From Aegilops tauschii subsp. strangulata (Eukaryota > Streptophyta > Magnoliopsida > Poales > Poaceae), in contig NC_053041.3 of assembly GCF_002575655.3 (NCBI RefSeq), forward strand, positions 373,533,054 through 373,597,053: a DNA stretch of 64,000 nucleotides. Direction: 5' to 3'. Below, one piece after another: positions 24,692 through 36,464 of this stretch; position 1 is the stretch's first letter; each line of letters begins with the position of its first letter. Made by a program: the position numbers and the translations under genes. The notes below the pieces were generated by a model. The model was not told the DNA's origin, did not search any database, and was given only the letters and a program-made list of their open reading frames with translations.

Positions 24692-26645
24692 TCAAAGATT
24701 ACAACGCCCAAATTCAAACATTGCAAGTTGCGTCATTTCTGAAAAGGGATCAGCCGCTGACAAGTCATGTATGGGTTTGACACAATGATTTCCAATTGCT
24801 TTGCCATATGTTCTTCCCATATGAACTTTGGCATTTTTGGAGGCACTTCCATTCAACAGTACCAGCCGGCTCTGCTGATCATACCATTGATCTTTCCTAA
24901 TTAAATGCGTGTTCAACCTCAGTACACTCAGCACCTTTGCTCTGGCAAGAAAGAACCTGGCGAGTGTAATCTCCGGTGGGGTCCCTCGGTAGGAGTTCAA
25001 AGTAATATTTGAGAGATGCAGATCCAGGCATTCGATGTGATTGTCGTTATAAACATCATCCACCGGGCCTAATATGCACTGCAAAAGAAGAGAACGTGTT
25101 AGTGCCTACATGCAGTTTTGAACACTGCTACACGCCCATTTGGTTTGCAGGATTGGTAAAATGCACCAACGTGCCATCTTCGATCTGGCATGATTAACAT
25201 GGGCATTTGATTACAATCTAGAAACATGTAGCCTTCTTCACAAGAGGTTGGATTGGATGAAAAATTCCCTAAAAAAACTAGTACAGATGAATCCAAAGGA
25301 GAAATTCTTATGGACGATTGTAACCATATGAATGAAACAACCAATATGGGGTGGGGTGTATGTCCTAAAATCCTCCAAAATTCCTTCAGAAATAGTAGTA
25401 CATTGTCATTGTGAACTTGGGAAAAGGTGCAAGAAATTGAACTCCCTTATGGTTAACATTTAACAGGAAAGGAACATCACCTCGATATACAGCTTCTTCA
25501 GGCACGGAAAGCATCTCAAGCAACTGAAAACTTGGTCTAGGTTGGGGACGACAGATTCTAGTGCCAAGACCTTCACTGTGCCCAGAGTCTGGGTGAAGCT
25601 TCGCTGGATGAAAGACGAGCATACATCTTCAAAACTAGTTATAACATTGATATCAAGAAGGAGAGGTATATAAGGAGACTGTTGTACCTGAAAGTTGTAG
25701 TATTTGACAGACGAGTAGCCCACCACTTTCAATTTCGATGCAGAAATGACATTTATTCTTGTTGGACCTTGTTGATCAACTACAAGTAATCTCTCAAGTG
25801 AAGGTGTGTCCTGGATGACCATATTGTGGTCCACCTTTTGTGATCTCTCGTTGCAGCACCAACAACACACATAAATAGTGCGGAGAGTCCTGGAGGTGAT
25901 GTGCAAGGTACTCGACCAATTCATCACCTGAAGATGAAGGAACTCGAGTGCAGTACAGCCGCGGAGCAGGCGCACCATGTCATCCTTTGGGATGCGGACG
26001 GCGATGAGCTCGAGGTGCTTTAGTCGTGGTAGAAAAAGAGCGGACGCGTCATTAAGGGGGGGGGGAATGACAGTTCATGAACTTGGCGAGGCGCAGCGTG
26101 TGCGCGAAGCGGAGCGCGGACGTTTGCAGCAAGCTCATATGCCCATCATTATAACTTAGCTTCTCGAGCTGATCTATGGCGCGGGATCGAAACCACTCGT
26201 CAAGCTTGCCTCGCTCCCTGCCATTGGAACGGAACTTGCCCGCGATAAGGCCTTTGATTGGGCCATGGTGACTGCCGAGGATCTGGGAGAACGCATCCAA
26301 GCTTTGGCGATAGCCATGGCAGAGCTTGTGGGCGTGGAGGAGGTCGACAGGGGTGCGGAGCCATAGGGTGCGCCACCGCCGGGAAACGGCGGCTGTCCTC
26401 ACCCAATTTCTGATTGGGAGGAGGGATATGATGACTATCAACATATCATCGGGGAGGTTGTTGATGAAGTCTAGGCCTGTTGGAGTCGCTTGCGGTTCTT
26501 TCTCGACCCGCCTCCGCTTGTTGGCAGCCTCGTTCTCCACCTCGTCGGCGGGGACGGGAACCTCTGTCTCCATATTCATGCCGTGCTCCGGTGCTTCAGC
26601 AGCCCCGACGTTGCCACTCCCTCCGATGGGGCGCTTCGGCGACAT
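24692..26645 (-). pseudogene. F-box/FBD-type gene captured in CACTA element C (frameshifted)
   Basis: Minus-strand gene with two exons: 26645-25481 and 25078-24692, joined by a 402-base GT-AG intron (donor GAG/GTGATG, acceptor TTTTGCAG). The start is ATG 26645 (MSPKRPIGGSG). The F-box lies at about residues 59-95 (LPDDMLIVIISLLPI, VSRRWRTLW). Leucine-rich segments (PRLKHLELIAV, CTALEFLHL) follow, then a KVLALESV block. Exon 2 encodes the C-terminal part (HLSNITLNSYRGTP, LARFFLARAKVLSVLRL), like the FBD end of plant F-box/LRR proteins. Such proteins recruit substrates to SCF ubiquitin ligases. A run of ten G at 26056-26065 (only five C in the relative at 56990) shifts the frame between F-box and LRR part, so the full protein is not made. 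All else reads open, so the break looks recent. Confidence 0.8.
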
Positions 26646-26744
26646 CCTTGTACACTGACAGCTTTGAGGACTCAGAGCGGCGTCGAGGATGCGGGCGGAG
26701 AGAGGAATTGTGTGTGTGGCGAGGATGGGGGGTGCGGCCGCTCG

Positions 26745-26765
26745 GCGGCGCCATTAATATAGACC
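26745..26765 (-). promoter_or_regulatory. Core promoter candidate shared by captured genes
   Basis: On the minus strand, TCTATATTAATGGCGCC lies about 110 bases before the F-box ATG. The same text (CCATATTAATGG(C/G)GCGCCCG) precedes the two other module-bearing genes, at 53437-53455 and 58368-58386. The TATA-like core TATATTAAT is inferred from position. Confidence 0.5.
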
Positions 26766-27239
26766 AGTGGGAGCGAGGCGGGCGACGGTCCAAGGCTGTC
26801 TCGCTTCCCGGTGAGAACGACTGCTTAATCTCTAGTATGAATGAAATATATGCTTAATTACTGAACTTTAGTTGCAAAAAATAGATGGTGATATTGATAT
26901 TTAGCTGCATAATTTGACAAATCGCAGTATCTCTTGGCTTAGCGCCGAAGTCTGGCTTTAATTTGCATACCGTAATCTGAACCGTTTGCGTTGAAGAGAT
27001 GCACAGATCCTGCGTTGAACAACTTGTACGCTTCCCGGTGAGCCTGCACACCGGACTGCGGTCGCACACCTCCCGTTCAGTCAAGCAGCTGTCCACACGG
27101 CACCTCCTATAGCCATTAAAACCAAGACACGTGGCGTCACGTGAATGGTTAACCGAACGCACACGGTTTGAATTATACAAACGTTTGAGATATTAAAGTG
27201 GCAGCTATTTTTTTTCAAAATGCATTTGTTGGCTGTCAT

Positions 27240-30200
27240 TATTCGAGTGCGCCTTCTCTCAAAATGGACATGAAAAATACCACAGCATGTCGGGTGCCGC
27301 TCCATGATAGCACGCAAAGTTTCATGAATTTCAGACGAGTTTTGGATTTACTAGAATTTAAAAACCAGGCATCTCACTGTTTTGCCGGTAATCAACGGTG
27401 CCATGGTGTTTGAAATTCGTTCCCATTTCTTGCATGGGACCTAAGCATGCACCCAAGGACACAGATTTGATTTTTCAACGAATTTATATGCACTGGAGCA
27501 TGCTGTGATGCCCCCGATTTGACCGTACACTAATCATGCACGCAAATGTGTACGATCAAGATCAGGGACTCACGGGAAGATATCACAACACAACTCTACA
27601 TCATAAATAAGTCATACAAGCATCATAATACAAGCCAGGGGCCTCGAGGGCTCGAATACAATTGCTCGATCATAGACGAGTCAGCGGAAGCAACAATATC
27701 TGAGTACAGACATAAGTTAAACAAGTTTGCCTTAAGAAGGCTAGCACAAAAGTAGCAACGATCGAAAAGGCAAGGCCTCCTGCCGGGGACCTCCTAACTA
27801 CTCCTCGAAGCCGAACTCCATGTAGAATCATCCTCGGGATCTCTAGCTCCTGGACTCCAGCATCTGGTTGTGACAATCAAGTATAGAAAGGGGAAAAGAG
27901 GGAGAAAAGCAACCGTGAGTACTCATCCAAAGTACTCGCAAGCAAGGAGCTACACTACATATGCATGGGTATATGTGTAAAGGGTCATATCGGTGGACTG
28001 AACTGCAGAATGCCAGAATAAGAGGGGGATAGCTAGTCCTGTCGAAGACTACGCTTCTGGCCATCTCCATCTTGCAGCATGTAGATGAGAGTAGATTGAA
28101 GTCCTCCAAGTAGCATCGTATAGCATAATCCTACCCGGCGATCCCCTCCTCGTCGCCCTGTTAGAGAGAGATCACCGGGTTGTATCTGGCACTTGGAAGG
28201 GTGTATTTTATTCAGTATCCGGTTCTAGTTGTCATAAGGTCAAGGTACAACTCCGGGTCGTCCTTTTACCGAGGGACACGGCTATTCGAATAGATAAACT
28301 TCCCTGCAGGGGTGCACCACATAACCCAACACGCTCGATCCCATTTGGCCGGACACACTTTTTTGGGTCATGCCCGGCCGCGGAAGATCAACACGTCGCA
28401 GCCCCACCTAGGCTCAACAGAGAGGTCAACATGCCGGTCTAAATCCTACGCGCGCAGGGGTCTGGGCCCATCGCCCTATGCACACCTGCACGTTGCGTAC
28501 GCGGCCGGAAGCAGACCTAGCCCCCTCAATACAAGCGCGAGCTTATGGTCCAATGCGGCGCGCGCCACTCAGTCGCTGACGTCAAGAAGAGCTTCAGCTG
28601 ATACCACGACGCCAGGATACCCATAACTACTCCCGCGTAGATAGTTAGTGCGTATAGACCAAATGGCCAGACTCAGATCAAATACCAAGATCTCGTTAAG
28701 TGTGTTAAGTATCTGCGAACGCCGACCAGGGCCAGGCCCACCTCTCTCCTAGGTGGTCTCAACCTGCCCTGTCGCTCCGCCACAAAGTAACAGTCGGGGG
28801 CCGTCAGGAACCCAGGCCCACCTCTACCGGGGTGGAGCCACCTGTCCTTTCAGCCCCCTCATCAGAATCACTTGCGGGTACTCCTTGAGCCGACCCGACT
28901 TTAGTCACCACATGTGTCATGTATATAATGTATATAGTATATACCCGTGATCACCTCCCAAAGTGATCACGGCCCAGTAGTATAGCATGGCAGACGGACA
29001 AGAGTGTAGGGCCACTGATGGAACACTAGCATCCTATACTAAGCAGTAGGATAGCAGGTAAGGGTAACAACTGTAGCAACAATGACAGGCTATGCATCAG
29101 TATAGGATTAACCGAAAGCAGTAACATGCTACACTACTCTAATGCAAGCAGTATAGAGAAGAATAGGCGATATCTGGTGATCAAGGGGGGGCTTGCCTGG
29201 TTGCTCTGGCAAGAAGGAGGGGCCGTCAACTCCGTAGTCGAACTGGGTAGCAGCAGCGTCGGTCTCGTAGTCTACCGGAGAAGGAGAGGGGGAAGAAACA
29301 GTAAATACGAAGCAAACAAAGCATCACAAAACATAAGGAGGCAAAACGCGGTGTTAGGTATGCTCTAACGCGGTAGTAAGTGATACCGGCGAAGGGGGGG
29401 AAACATCCGGGAAAATATCCCCGGTGTTTCACGTTTTCGGACAGATGAACCGGAGGTGAAATGTTGCAGGTTCACAATGCTAGGGACGTGTGGCGGATGA
29501 ACGGACCGCGTATTCGGATTCGTCTCGTCGTTCTGAGCAACTTTGATGTACAAAGTTTTTTCATCCGAGCTACGGATTATTTTATATTAATTTTTAAAGA
29601 CTTAAATCATTTTTAGGATTTATTTAATTAATTTAATCAACATTATCCAGAATAGTAAAAGATGACGTCAGCATGACATCATGCTGACGTCAGCAGTCAA
29701 CTGTGCAGTTGACTGGGTCAACTACGTGTGGGTCCCGCATGTCATACACTAGACTAACTAATCATGATTAATTAGTTTAGTTAATTGATTAAGTTAATCA
29801 AACTCAATTAATTAAGTTAATTAATTTAGTTAATTAATTAATTAATTAACATTAATATTATTATTATTTTTAATTCTTTTTTGAAAACGTTTTAGGGGCG
29901 GGGCCCCCCCTGTCATTGGGCCAGGGGCCTTAACGGGTTCGGGCGCTCGGGTGCGGGTGTCACCCGAGCGGGCGCTGGGCAACGGGCGCCGTTGCAGGCG
30001 AGGCACCCATCGGGCGGACCCGAGGCGACGAGGTGGCGAACCCGGTCGGTGACCACGGCCACGGTGGAGCGAGACGGGCACGCGCGGCTGGGCGCCGGTG
30101 GGTGCGGCCAGGGCGCGGAGGGAGTGGAGCAGGCGCAGGGGGAGAAGAACTCCGGGCGCGGCCACGGGAGGTCGCGGGCGCGACGAGCGCGTCCCCGGAG

Positions 30201-32415
30201 CAAGGCAGGCCGTGTCCCCGGAGCGAGGCAGGGCGCGCGTGCGAGGACCCGGCCACGGTGGACGCGCGTGTAGACGATGGTAGGGGTGAGGCCAGCACAG
30301 GGAGGAGCCCGCGGCCCCGGGGCGGTAGAGGGCGCGGGACGACAGGCACGGCCGGTCGGTGCCGCCCGTGTCCAGGGCGCGGCCCGCCCGCGGCGAGCGC
30401 GGGGCCGGAGCGCGCGGGGCGCGGCGATGGTCGCGGGGCGAGGGAGTGCGAGGAGAGGGGGCGGGAGCTCACAGAGGAGGAGTAGGGTCAGGGCAGCGGG
30501 GCGCGAGGAGGGCGAGGGGGACGAGCGGCGGAGAGGATGCAGGCCAACGGGGTGGCTCCGGCGTCGTGGCCTCCGGCGAGCTCCTCGGGCGGCGGCGCAT
30601 CCAGATCGGGGAAGAGGGGGAGGCGAGGCGGTCCGGCGATGGGCGGTTGAGGATGAGGCGGCGAGGTCAGGGTGACGGCGTCGGGGCGTGGTCGTCGGCC
30701 CGATCCCGATCCAGAACTGGATCGAAGGGAGGGGGAGAGAGCGAGTGGGGGTGCGGGTGGTTGGTTAGGGTTTCGGGTGAGTGGATAAGGGGAGTGGGGG
30801 GAGTGCGCGGCAGGGTGGGCCGGCCTGGTGGCCCGGTGGGTTGCGGCCTGGTGGGCCAAAGCCCAATTGGCCGGGGGGTTTTCTTTTCATTTTTTTGTGT
30901 TTCTTTTCTGTTTTATTTTAGTTACATTTTATTTTAGTTTTGTAAAATGCCAAATGAGCACCTAAATTAGTATTACTAATTAGTCCACTGCCACAATTAA
31001 CTTGGCACCTAAATAAAATATTTTGTAATTGTTGAGTATTTAAAGTATTTAAATAATAGTTTTGCTACTGTTTTATTACCATTTGAATATTTGAACATTT
31101 TATAAAAGTGTGGTTCTCCACCATAATTACCTACGCATTATTTGGCACAACCCGAACATTTTAGATTTAAAGTTTGAAAACTTTTGTTGTTTGCCTTTTA
31201 TTCAATCTTGAATTTGAATTGGTTTTTGAACTAACGCGGGATTAACTACAGTGACAGAGGTGACGTGGCATCGATAGCAAGGAATTACTGTAGTCTAATT
31301 ATCCGGGCGTCACACATGCGCATGTAGTTCAAATTTGAATTATGCACATAAATGCATTGAAAACTCAGTTAATGCATAAAAACGTCCAAAGGAACCCCGA
31401 AAAATCACAAAAATTCACACAACACTCCTGTTGTTCTATCTTGACATGACAAAAAACTTGAAAGCAATAAGAGGCAACGGGTATCGTTTCGGCCCCAAAG
31501 GTGGGACGTTCCCTACCGAAAACCATCATGCTTATTGTGAGAAGCTCCGGTTTGTGAGAAGCATACACCCAAACCTGCCCCAAATGGGACAAAATTTGTA
31601 CCACGACATGCTGATGCCGCTCCATGATAGCATGCCAAGTTTCATGAATTTCAGATGAGTTTTGGATTTACTAGAATTTAAAAACCAGGCATCCCACTGT
31701 TTTGCCGGCAATCAACGGTGCCATGGTGTTTGAAATTCATTCCCATTTCTTGCATGGGACCTAAGCATGCACCCAAGGACACACATTTGATTTTTCAATG
31801 AATTTATATGCACTGGAGCATGCGCATGTAGTTCGAATTTGAATTATGCACATAAATGCATTCAAAACTCAGTTAATGCATAAAAATGTCCAAACGAACC
31901 CCGAAAAATCACAAAAATTCACACAACACTCATGTTGTTCTATGTTGACACGAGAAAAAAACTTGAAAGCAATAAGAGGCAATGGATATCGTTTCGTCCC
32001 CAAAGGTGGGACGTTCCCTACCGAAAACCATCATGCTTGTTGTGAGAAGCTCCGGTTTGTGAGAAGCATATACCCAAACCTGCCCCAAATGGGACAAAAT
32101 TTGTACCACGGCATGTTGATGCCGCTCCATGATAGCATGCCAAGTTTCATGAATTTTAGACGAGTTTTGGATTTACTAGAATTTAAAAACCAGGCATCTC
32201 ACTGTTTTGCCGGCAATCAACGGTGACATGTTGTTTGAAATTCATTCCCATTTCTTGCATGGGACCTAAGCATGCACCCAAGGACAAAGATTTGATTTTT
32301 CAACGACTTTATATGCACTAGAGCATGTGCATGTAGTTCAAATTTGAATTATGCACATAAATGCATTGAAACTCAGTTAATGCATAAAAATGTCCAAACG
32401 AACCCTGAATAATTC
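27240..32415. repeat. About 505-bp tandem repeat array, interrupted by a solo LTR
   Basis: A marker phrase TCCATGATAGCA(T/C)GC occurs at 27301, 31621 and 32126. After subtracting the solo LTR and one duplication (3,816 bases) the spacing is 504 and 505, so the array is regular at about 2.7 units. Units share a CCAGGCATC(T/C)CACTGTTTTGCC block and a CGTTCCCTACCGAAAACC block. Open frames in the units are non-coding by-products. Confidence 0.9.
27504..31314 (-). mobile_element. Solo LTR of the chromovirus family, inverted, duplication CATGC
   Basis: 3,811 bases, flanked by CATGC at 27499-27503 and 31315-31319. Its minus strand is a diverged relative of the 8240-21502 element's LTR: the ends TGTGACGCCC and GGGGGCATCACA, the GATACAACCCGGTGATC block, the hairpin (28945-28972), the first acidic segment and the AT-rich TTAATTAAT block. 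The 29900-30870 GC-rich block replaces that of the complete element, and open frames there on both strands are spurious. It sits inside the 505-bp array. Confidence 0.92.
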
Positions 32416-32956
32416 CAATTCTTTTATGATCACTGCAGATAAAAGGTTTAGCAATTCAAACACCGTCCATGGCCGCTGTGACCCCATTATGTAATTCAAA
32501 TCAAGACGAAAAATCAAGTAGATCCCACACAGTTTATTATAACCAACCGTGTGAGATGCAGCAAAAAATATCTTCGGACCGTGTCTGAATAAGGGACCGT
32601 GTCTGATGACACTTTGCGCGCCAGTTTTTTGGCTGAAGCGATTCCAAATTTTCAGCTTCCGCGGAAATATCTACCTCCCCGCCCCATCCCCCTTACCAAA
32701 AGCCACATTTCCCCTCTTTCCTCCTTCCTTTCCAAGTTGAAACCTTCACTCCTTGCTTACAGCGCCGCCGCCTCCTCGCCGGCGACCCTCCTTCACGCTG
32801 CTCGGCCTCGCCTATCCAGGCAGGTAATCCACACCCGACCCCCATCCTCCTCCTCCTTCCACATCCCACATGGCCTGACCTCCGGCGCGAGCGCGACACC
32901 TTCCACCCAAATCACCGACCCCTCCACCAAATAAGCGCCAGCCTAAGCCGTGGTGC

Positions 32957-33370
32957 ATGCAGTATAGCCAGGACCTCAAGGAGCATTTGGCAGCGGAGAA
33001 GCAAATCGCGGCCGCACGCGCGGATGAGGTCATGATGGCTGCCATTCATGCCGACCCCCAGATCTTGGAGGAGCACCTAGCCATCGAGGCCACTGTTGAC
33101 GCCTCACGCGCCGACGCTGCGACGCAGTTGGCTGCTTTAAACGACACTTCGTGGCGTTTTCTCGAGGCCACCATCAATTCCTTTAACGAAGACTACGAGG
33201 TGTTTTCTCAGCGTGCACGTGCTTACCTCATCTCGAGAGCGAGCAGGTTGGTGCCCGGAGCGGCTCAGGCAAATCACCACTACAACAAGGGCACCCACGA
33301 TGCGGAGGCCTCGCCCTCTTCCATGTCCAAGGAGCCAATCGTCATCGATATCTCCGACAGTGAGGAGTAG
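32957..33370 (+). CDS. Small protein with SUMO-interaction-like tail, in CACTA element C
   Basis: A 137-codon frame from ATG 32957 to TAG 33368. It is alanine-rich and helical looking (EHLAAEKQIAAARADEV, LEEHLAIEATVDASRADA), with heptad-like spacing that suggests a coiled coil. It ends in EPIVIDISDSEE. That tail, a hydrophobic IVIDI followed by acidic and serine residues, fits the SUMO-interacting motif pattern. A CT-rich leader with CCAGGCAGGTAATCC (32815-32829) precedes it and resembles the leader at 55385-55440. A B3 exon lies about 2.6 kb downstream, beyond a solo LTR; they may once have been one gene. I do not recognise the family, and capture from a host gene is inferred. Confidence 0.5.
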   Translation: MQYSQDLKEHLAAEKQIAAARADEVMMAAIHADPQILEEHLAIEATVDASRADAATQLAALNDTSWRFLEATINSFNEDYEVFSQRARAYLISRASRLVPGAAQANHHYNKGTHDAEASPSSMSKEPIVIDISDSEE

Positions 33371-33599
33371 CTTGTCTTATTAGCTCACTATAAGGACCCA
33401 TGTTCAGTTTGCTAGCTACTGCCTTTCCTTAACAAATTCTAGTGAATTGTGCTATCAACTTTTACCATGCAATCTTCTGCTATAGTGTATATGTTTTATA
33501 TGTCCTGCAATGTGGTGTTGAATTAACTGCTTGGTTCAATTCTGCAAATGTGATGTTCAATTCTTTAGGGTGCAATATTTCCAAGTTGTTAAGCATGCT

Positions 33600-34125
33600 T
33601 GGTTTGGTTAACTGTCTGATCTTCTATTAGGAGTATGTTATATTGTTCAATTGGTGTTTACTTAACTGCTTGGTTCATTTGTTGTGACTTGGTTCACTTG
33701 TTGTGGTGTTTAGTTAACTGCTTGGTTCAATTCTGCAATGCGATGTTCAATTGTTGTGGCTGCATTCTGTTATTGTATACCATGTGAGGAATAAATCAAA
33801 TTTGGCTATACTAAATACATGGGAAACAAATACAATTGCTATATTTCCAAGTTGTTAAGCATGCTTTGTTTGGTTAACTGTCTGATCTTCTATTAGGAGT
33901 ATGTTATATTGTGCAATGTTGAGCTCAGTTAACGTTTGGTTCATTTGTTGTGGTGTTTAGTTAACTTCTTGGTTCAATTCTGCAATGCGATGTTCAATTG
34001 TTGTGGCTGCATTCTGTTATTGTATACCATGCGAGGAATAAATCTAATTTGGCTACACTTAATACATGAGAAACATATACAAGTGCTATATTTCCTAGTT
34101 CTTAATCATGCTTGGTTTGTGTAAG
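33600..34125. repeat. Tandem duplication of about 250-270 bp
   Basis: Phrases such as GGTTAACTGTCTGATCTTC (33606 and 33873) and GGCTGCATTCTGTTATTGTA (about 33758 and 34004) appear twice in order. T-rich and intron-like, between the small open frame and the B3 exon; no gene seen. Confidence 0.7.
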
Positions 34126-34446
34126 GGCATATTTATCCCTAAGATGTTTTGGTGATTGATGACAATGCTTTTGCGGACTAATCGTGTGCGTTGAGTGTTT
34201 TTCAGAGATTCATTCTTTTGGGCACGAGACGATATCCTCCCCTCAGATCTTAAAGCGAAGACGATGTAGTCCTTTCGGATTAGTTTGGTGGACTAGTTTC
34301 ATAGGGATCACCGTACTATCAAGAGGGGGTCCGTTTTGGAAAGGCTAGGGCGGAATCATCACGTACACTTCCTTTGCCCCTCCCTCCGAGCCTTTCCGTT
34401 TTGATGATGGGCTTGGTTCTCCTTTCTTTGTGCCCTCTCTGGTTCC

Positions 34447-34930
34447 AGCGGTAGTACCGCGGGCCAGTGCGGTAGTACCGCTTGGGTGGTACAAGCGGTA
34501 GTACCGCTCTGGAGCGGTAGTACCGCCCAGAGCAGTAGTACCGCTAGTAGCTCCGTGTGTGTGCTATCTCTGGTCCCTGCGGTAGTACCGCGGGACGGAG
34601 CGGTAGTACCGCTTGGGTGCCACAAGCGGTAGTACCGCTCTGGGCGCGGTAGTACCGCTCCAGAGCAGTAGTACCGCTGGTGGCCCCAAGCCGTAGTACC
34701 GCTCTGGTCTCGTGCTAGTACCGCCTCGATTCGAGGGCTCCTTTTTCGTGTCGGGTTTTACGGTACTGGCCGCGGCTGTGGGGGGCCGTAGTACCGCTCC
34801 TGTGCGGTAGTACCGCCCTCCCTCCGCGGTAGTACCGTTGTGGACCAAGCGGTAGTACCGCGCTTTTGGGCGGTAGTACCGCTTATTGTTGCAAGCGGTA
34901 GTACCGCTGGCACAGCGGTACTACCGCTCT
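34447..34930. repeat. Array of GCGGTAGTACCGC inverted-repeat motifs
   Basis: About twenty copies of GCGGTAGTACCGC or close variants within 480 bases, upstream of the LTR TATA box. Each is a 6-base inverted repeat (GCGGTA/TACCGC) around one base, so each could bind a symmetric dimer or extrude a small hairpin. Confidence 0.9.
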
Positions 34931-34975
34931 CTTCGGGGCAGAGGGGGGGGGTAACGGTTGGTTTGTTCCCCCCAC

Positions 34976-34983
34976 TATATAAA
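34976..34983 (+). promoter_or_regulatory. TATA box of the solo LTR
   Basis: TATATAAA followed by GGGGTCTTCTTCC, just downstream of the inverted-repeat array, in the expected U3 position. Confidence 0.6.
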
Positions 34984-35973
34984 GGGGTCTTCTTCCCCAA
35001 AGTTGACTTACCTCTTCCCCCAAAAGCTCCATTGTTGCTCCAAGCTCCATTTTCGCCCGATCTCTCTCCCTAGCCAATCAAACTTGTTGATTTGCTCGGG
35101 ATTGGTTGAGAAGGCCACGATCTACACTTCCACCAAGAGAAATTTGATTCCCCCCACTTATCCCTAGCGGATCTTGTTACTCTTGGGTGTTTGAGCACCC
35201 AGACGGTTGAGGTCACCGCGAAGCCATAGTCCATTGTGGTGAAGCTTTGTGGTGTCGTTGGGAGCCTCCAATTAAGTTGTGGAGATTGCCCCAACCTTGT
35301 TTGTAAAGGTTCGGTCGCCGCCTTCAAGGGCACCAATAGTGGAATCACGGCATCTCGCATTGTGTGAGGGCGTGAGGAGAATACGGTGGCCCTTGTGGCT
35401 TCTTGGGGATCATTGTGCCTCCACACCGCTCCAACGGAGACGTACTTCCCCTCAAAAGGAAGGAACTTCGGTAACACATCCTCGTCTCCACCGGCTCCAC
35501 TCTTGGTTATCTTGTTCCTTTACTTTCGCTAGTTTACTTGTGTTATATCTCTTACTTGCTTGCGTGCTTGTTGTCGTTGCATCATATAGGTTGCTCACTT
35601 AGTTGCATATCTAGACAACCTATTTTGATGCAAACTTTAATTTGGTAAAGAAAAGCTAAAAATTGTTAGTTGCCTATTCACCCCCCCTCTAGTCAACTAT
35701 ATCGATCCTTTCAGTTTGGATAAATGGGTTTTCCATGTGGCTTGAATTAATCTGATGAATCTGCAATGTGCTTATTTATCATCAACATATTTTACTGATA
35801 GCATGCGAACCCTTACTTAACCTGATGACTAACTACCTTATATGTGTTGCAGGGAAACAATGGGAAGCACTGAGGTTTACAAGATGGTACTAACTATTAT
35901 ACCTTGCGTTTTTGTATTCCTTTGCCCCATTTCCAATATAGAGAAGATATTTATGCACATCCTTGTTTTCAGG

Positions 35974-36217
35974 CTTCACTGATGATTACCTCTCAAACCA
36001 CCTCTGTGGTCAGGAGGCGAGGAAAGTTTTCATACAACACCCACGGTTCAATATTGAAGTGTTCCTGAAGAGGTCGAAGGATGGACGGTCAATCATCCAC
36101 AGGCACTGGCCTAAAGTTGCAAAGACCTTCAACATGAATGAAGGCTCAATATTCGTCTTCCGCTTCAGTAGTTTTCCAGATGAGATGCATCTCTCTATGT
36201 ACCGTCTAAGATGCTAA
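35974..36217 (+). pseudogene. B3 DNA-binding domain exon in CACTA element C
   Basis: After a TTGTTTTCAG acceptor, the frame encodes FTDDYLSNHLCGQEARKVF, then IEVFLKRSKDGRSIIHRHW, FNMNEGSIFVFRF and MHLSMYRL, ending at a TAA. This is a good B3 domain (plant-specific DNA-binding fold): basic FLKRSKDGR loop, the W of the GW/HW position and EGSIFVF. An upstream piece MGSTEVYKM (from 35870) may be a preceding exon, but the visible splice sites do not join it in phase, so I treat the gene as partial. It is a relative of the broken B3 exons in A and B, which share the FT.DYLSN pattern. Confidence 0.7.
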
Positions 36218-36464
36218 TTTCGAAAGGTTCTAGATGTTGCATGTGAAACTTGCTGCTGGTGCAGTTGTGTAATGGGGTAGCTGAGTGCTGAAGCTATATC
36301 ATCTTGTACTCTGATGTATTTCAATTATGAAATCCTGCTTCCTTAATATGGAAATGGAATATATTATGTGCTTAATATGAATGTTAATTAGATTAGTAAA
36401 TGGATTATTAATAATAGGGCAATTAGCCTGCTAATTGGCCAATTAGCTTGCTAATTGGGTTTTC

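Larger units (their letters stand above)
34130..35713 (+). mobile_element. Solo LTR with GCGGTAGTACCGC array, duplication GTTTG
   Basis: 1,584 bases from TGTAAGGGCATATTTATCCC to TATCGATCCTTTCA, flanked by GTTTG at 34125-34129 and 35714-35718. The end text (CACCCCCCCTCTAGTC) is common in plant copia LTRs; the superfamily is otherwise unproven because no internal region remains. TATATAAA at 34976-34983 is a likely promoter. Inserted in element C. Confidence 0.92.

Noticed and set aside
29842..30937. Long frames on both strands (up to 192 codons)
   Set aside because: GC-rich block of the inverted solo LTR; overlapping frames in opposite directions with low-complexity products.
31846..32226. A 126-codon frame and its relative at 31431
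   Set aside because: Both fall in successive units of the 505-bp tandem repeat and show no coding signature.
34447..34930. CRISPR-like array
   Set aside because: Repeats are only 13 bases with irregular spacing, inside a plant LTR; no CRISPR features.
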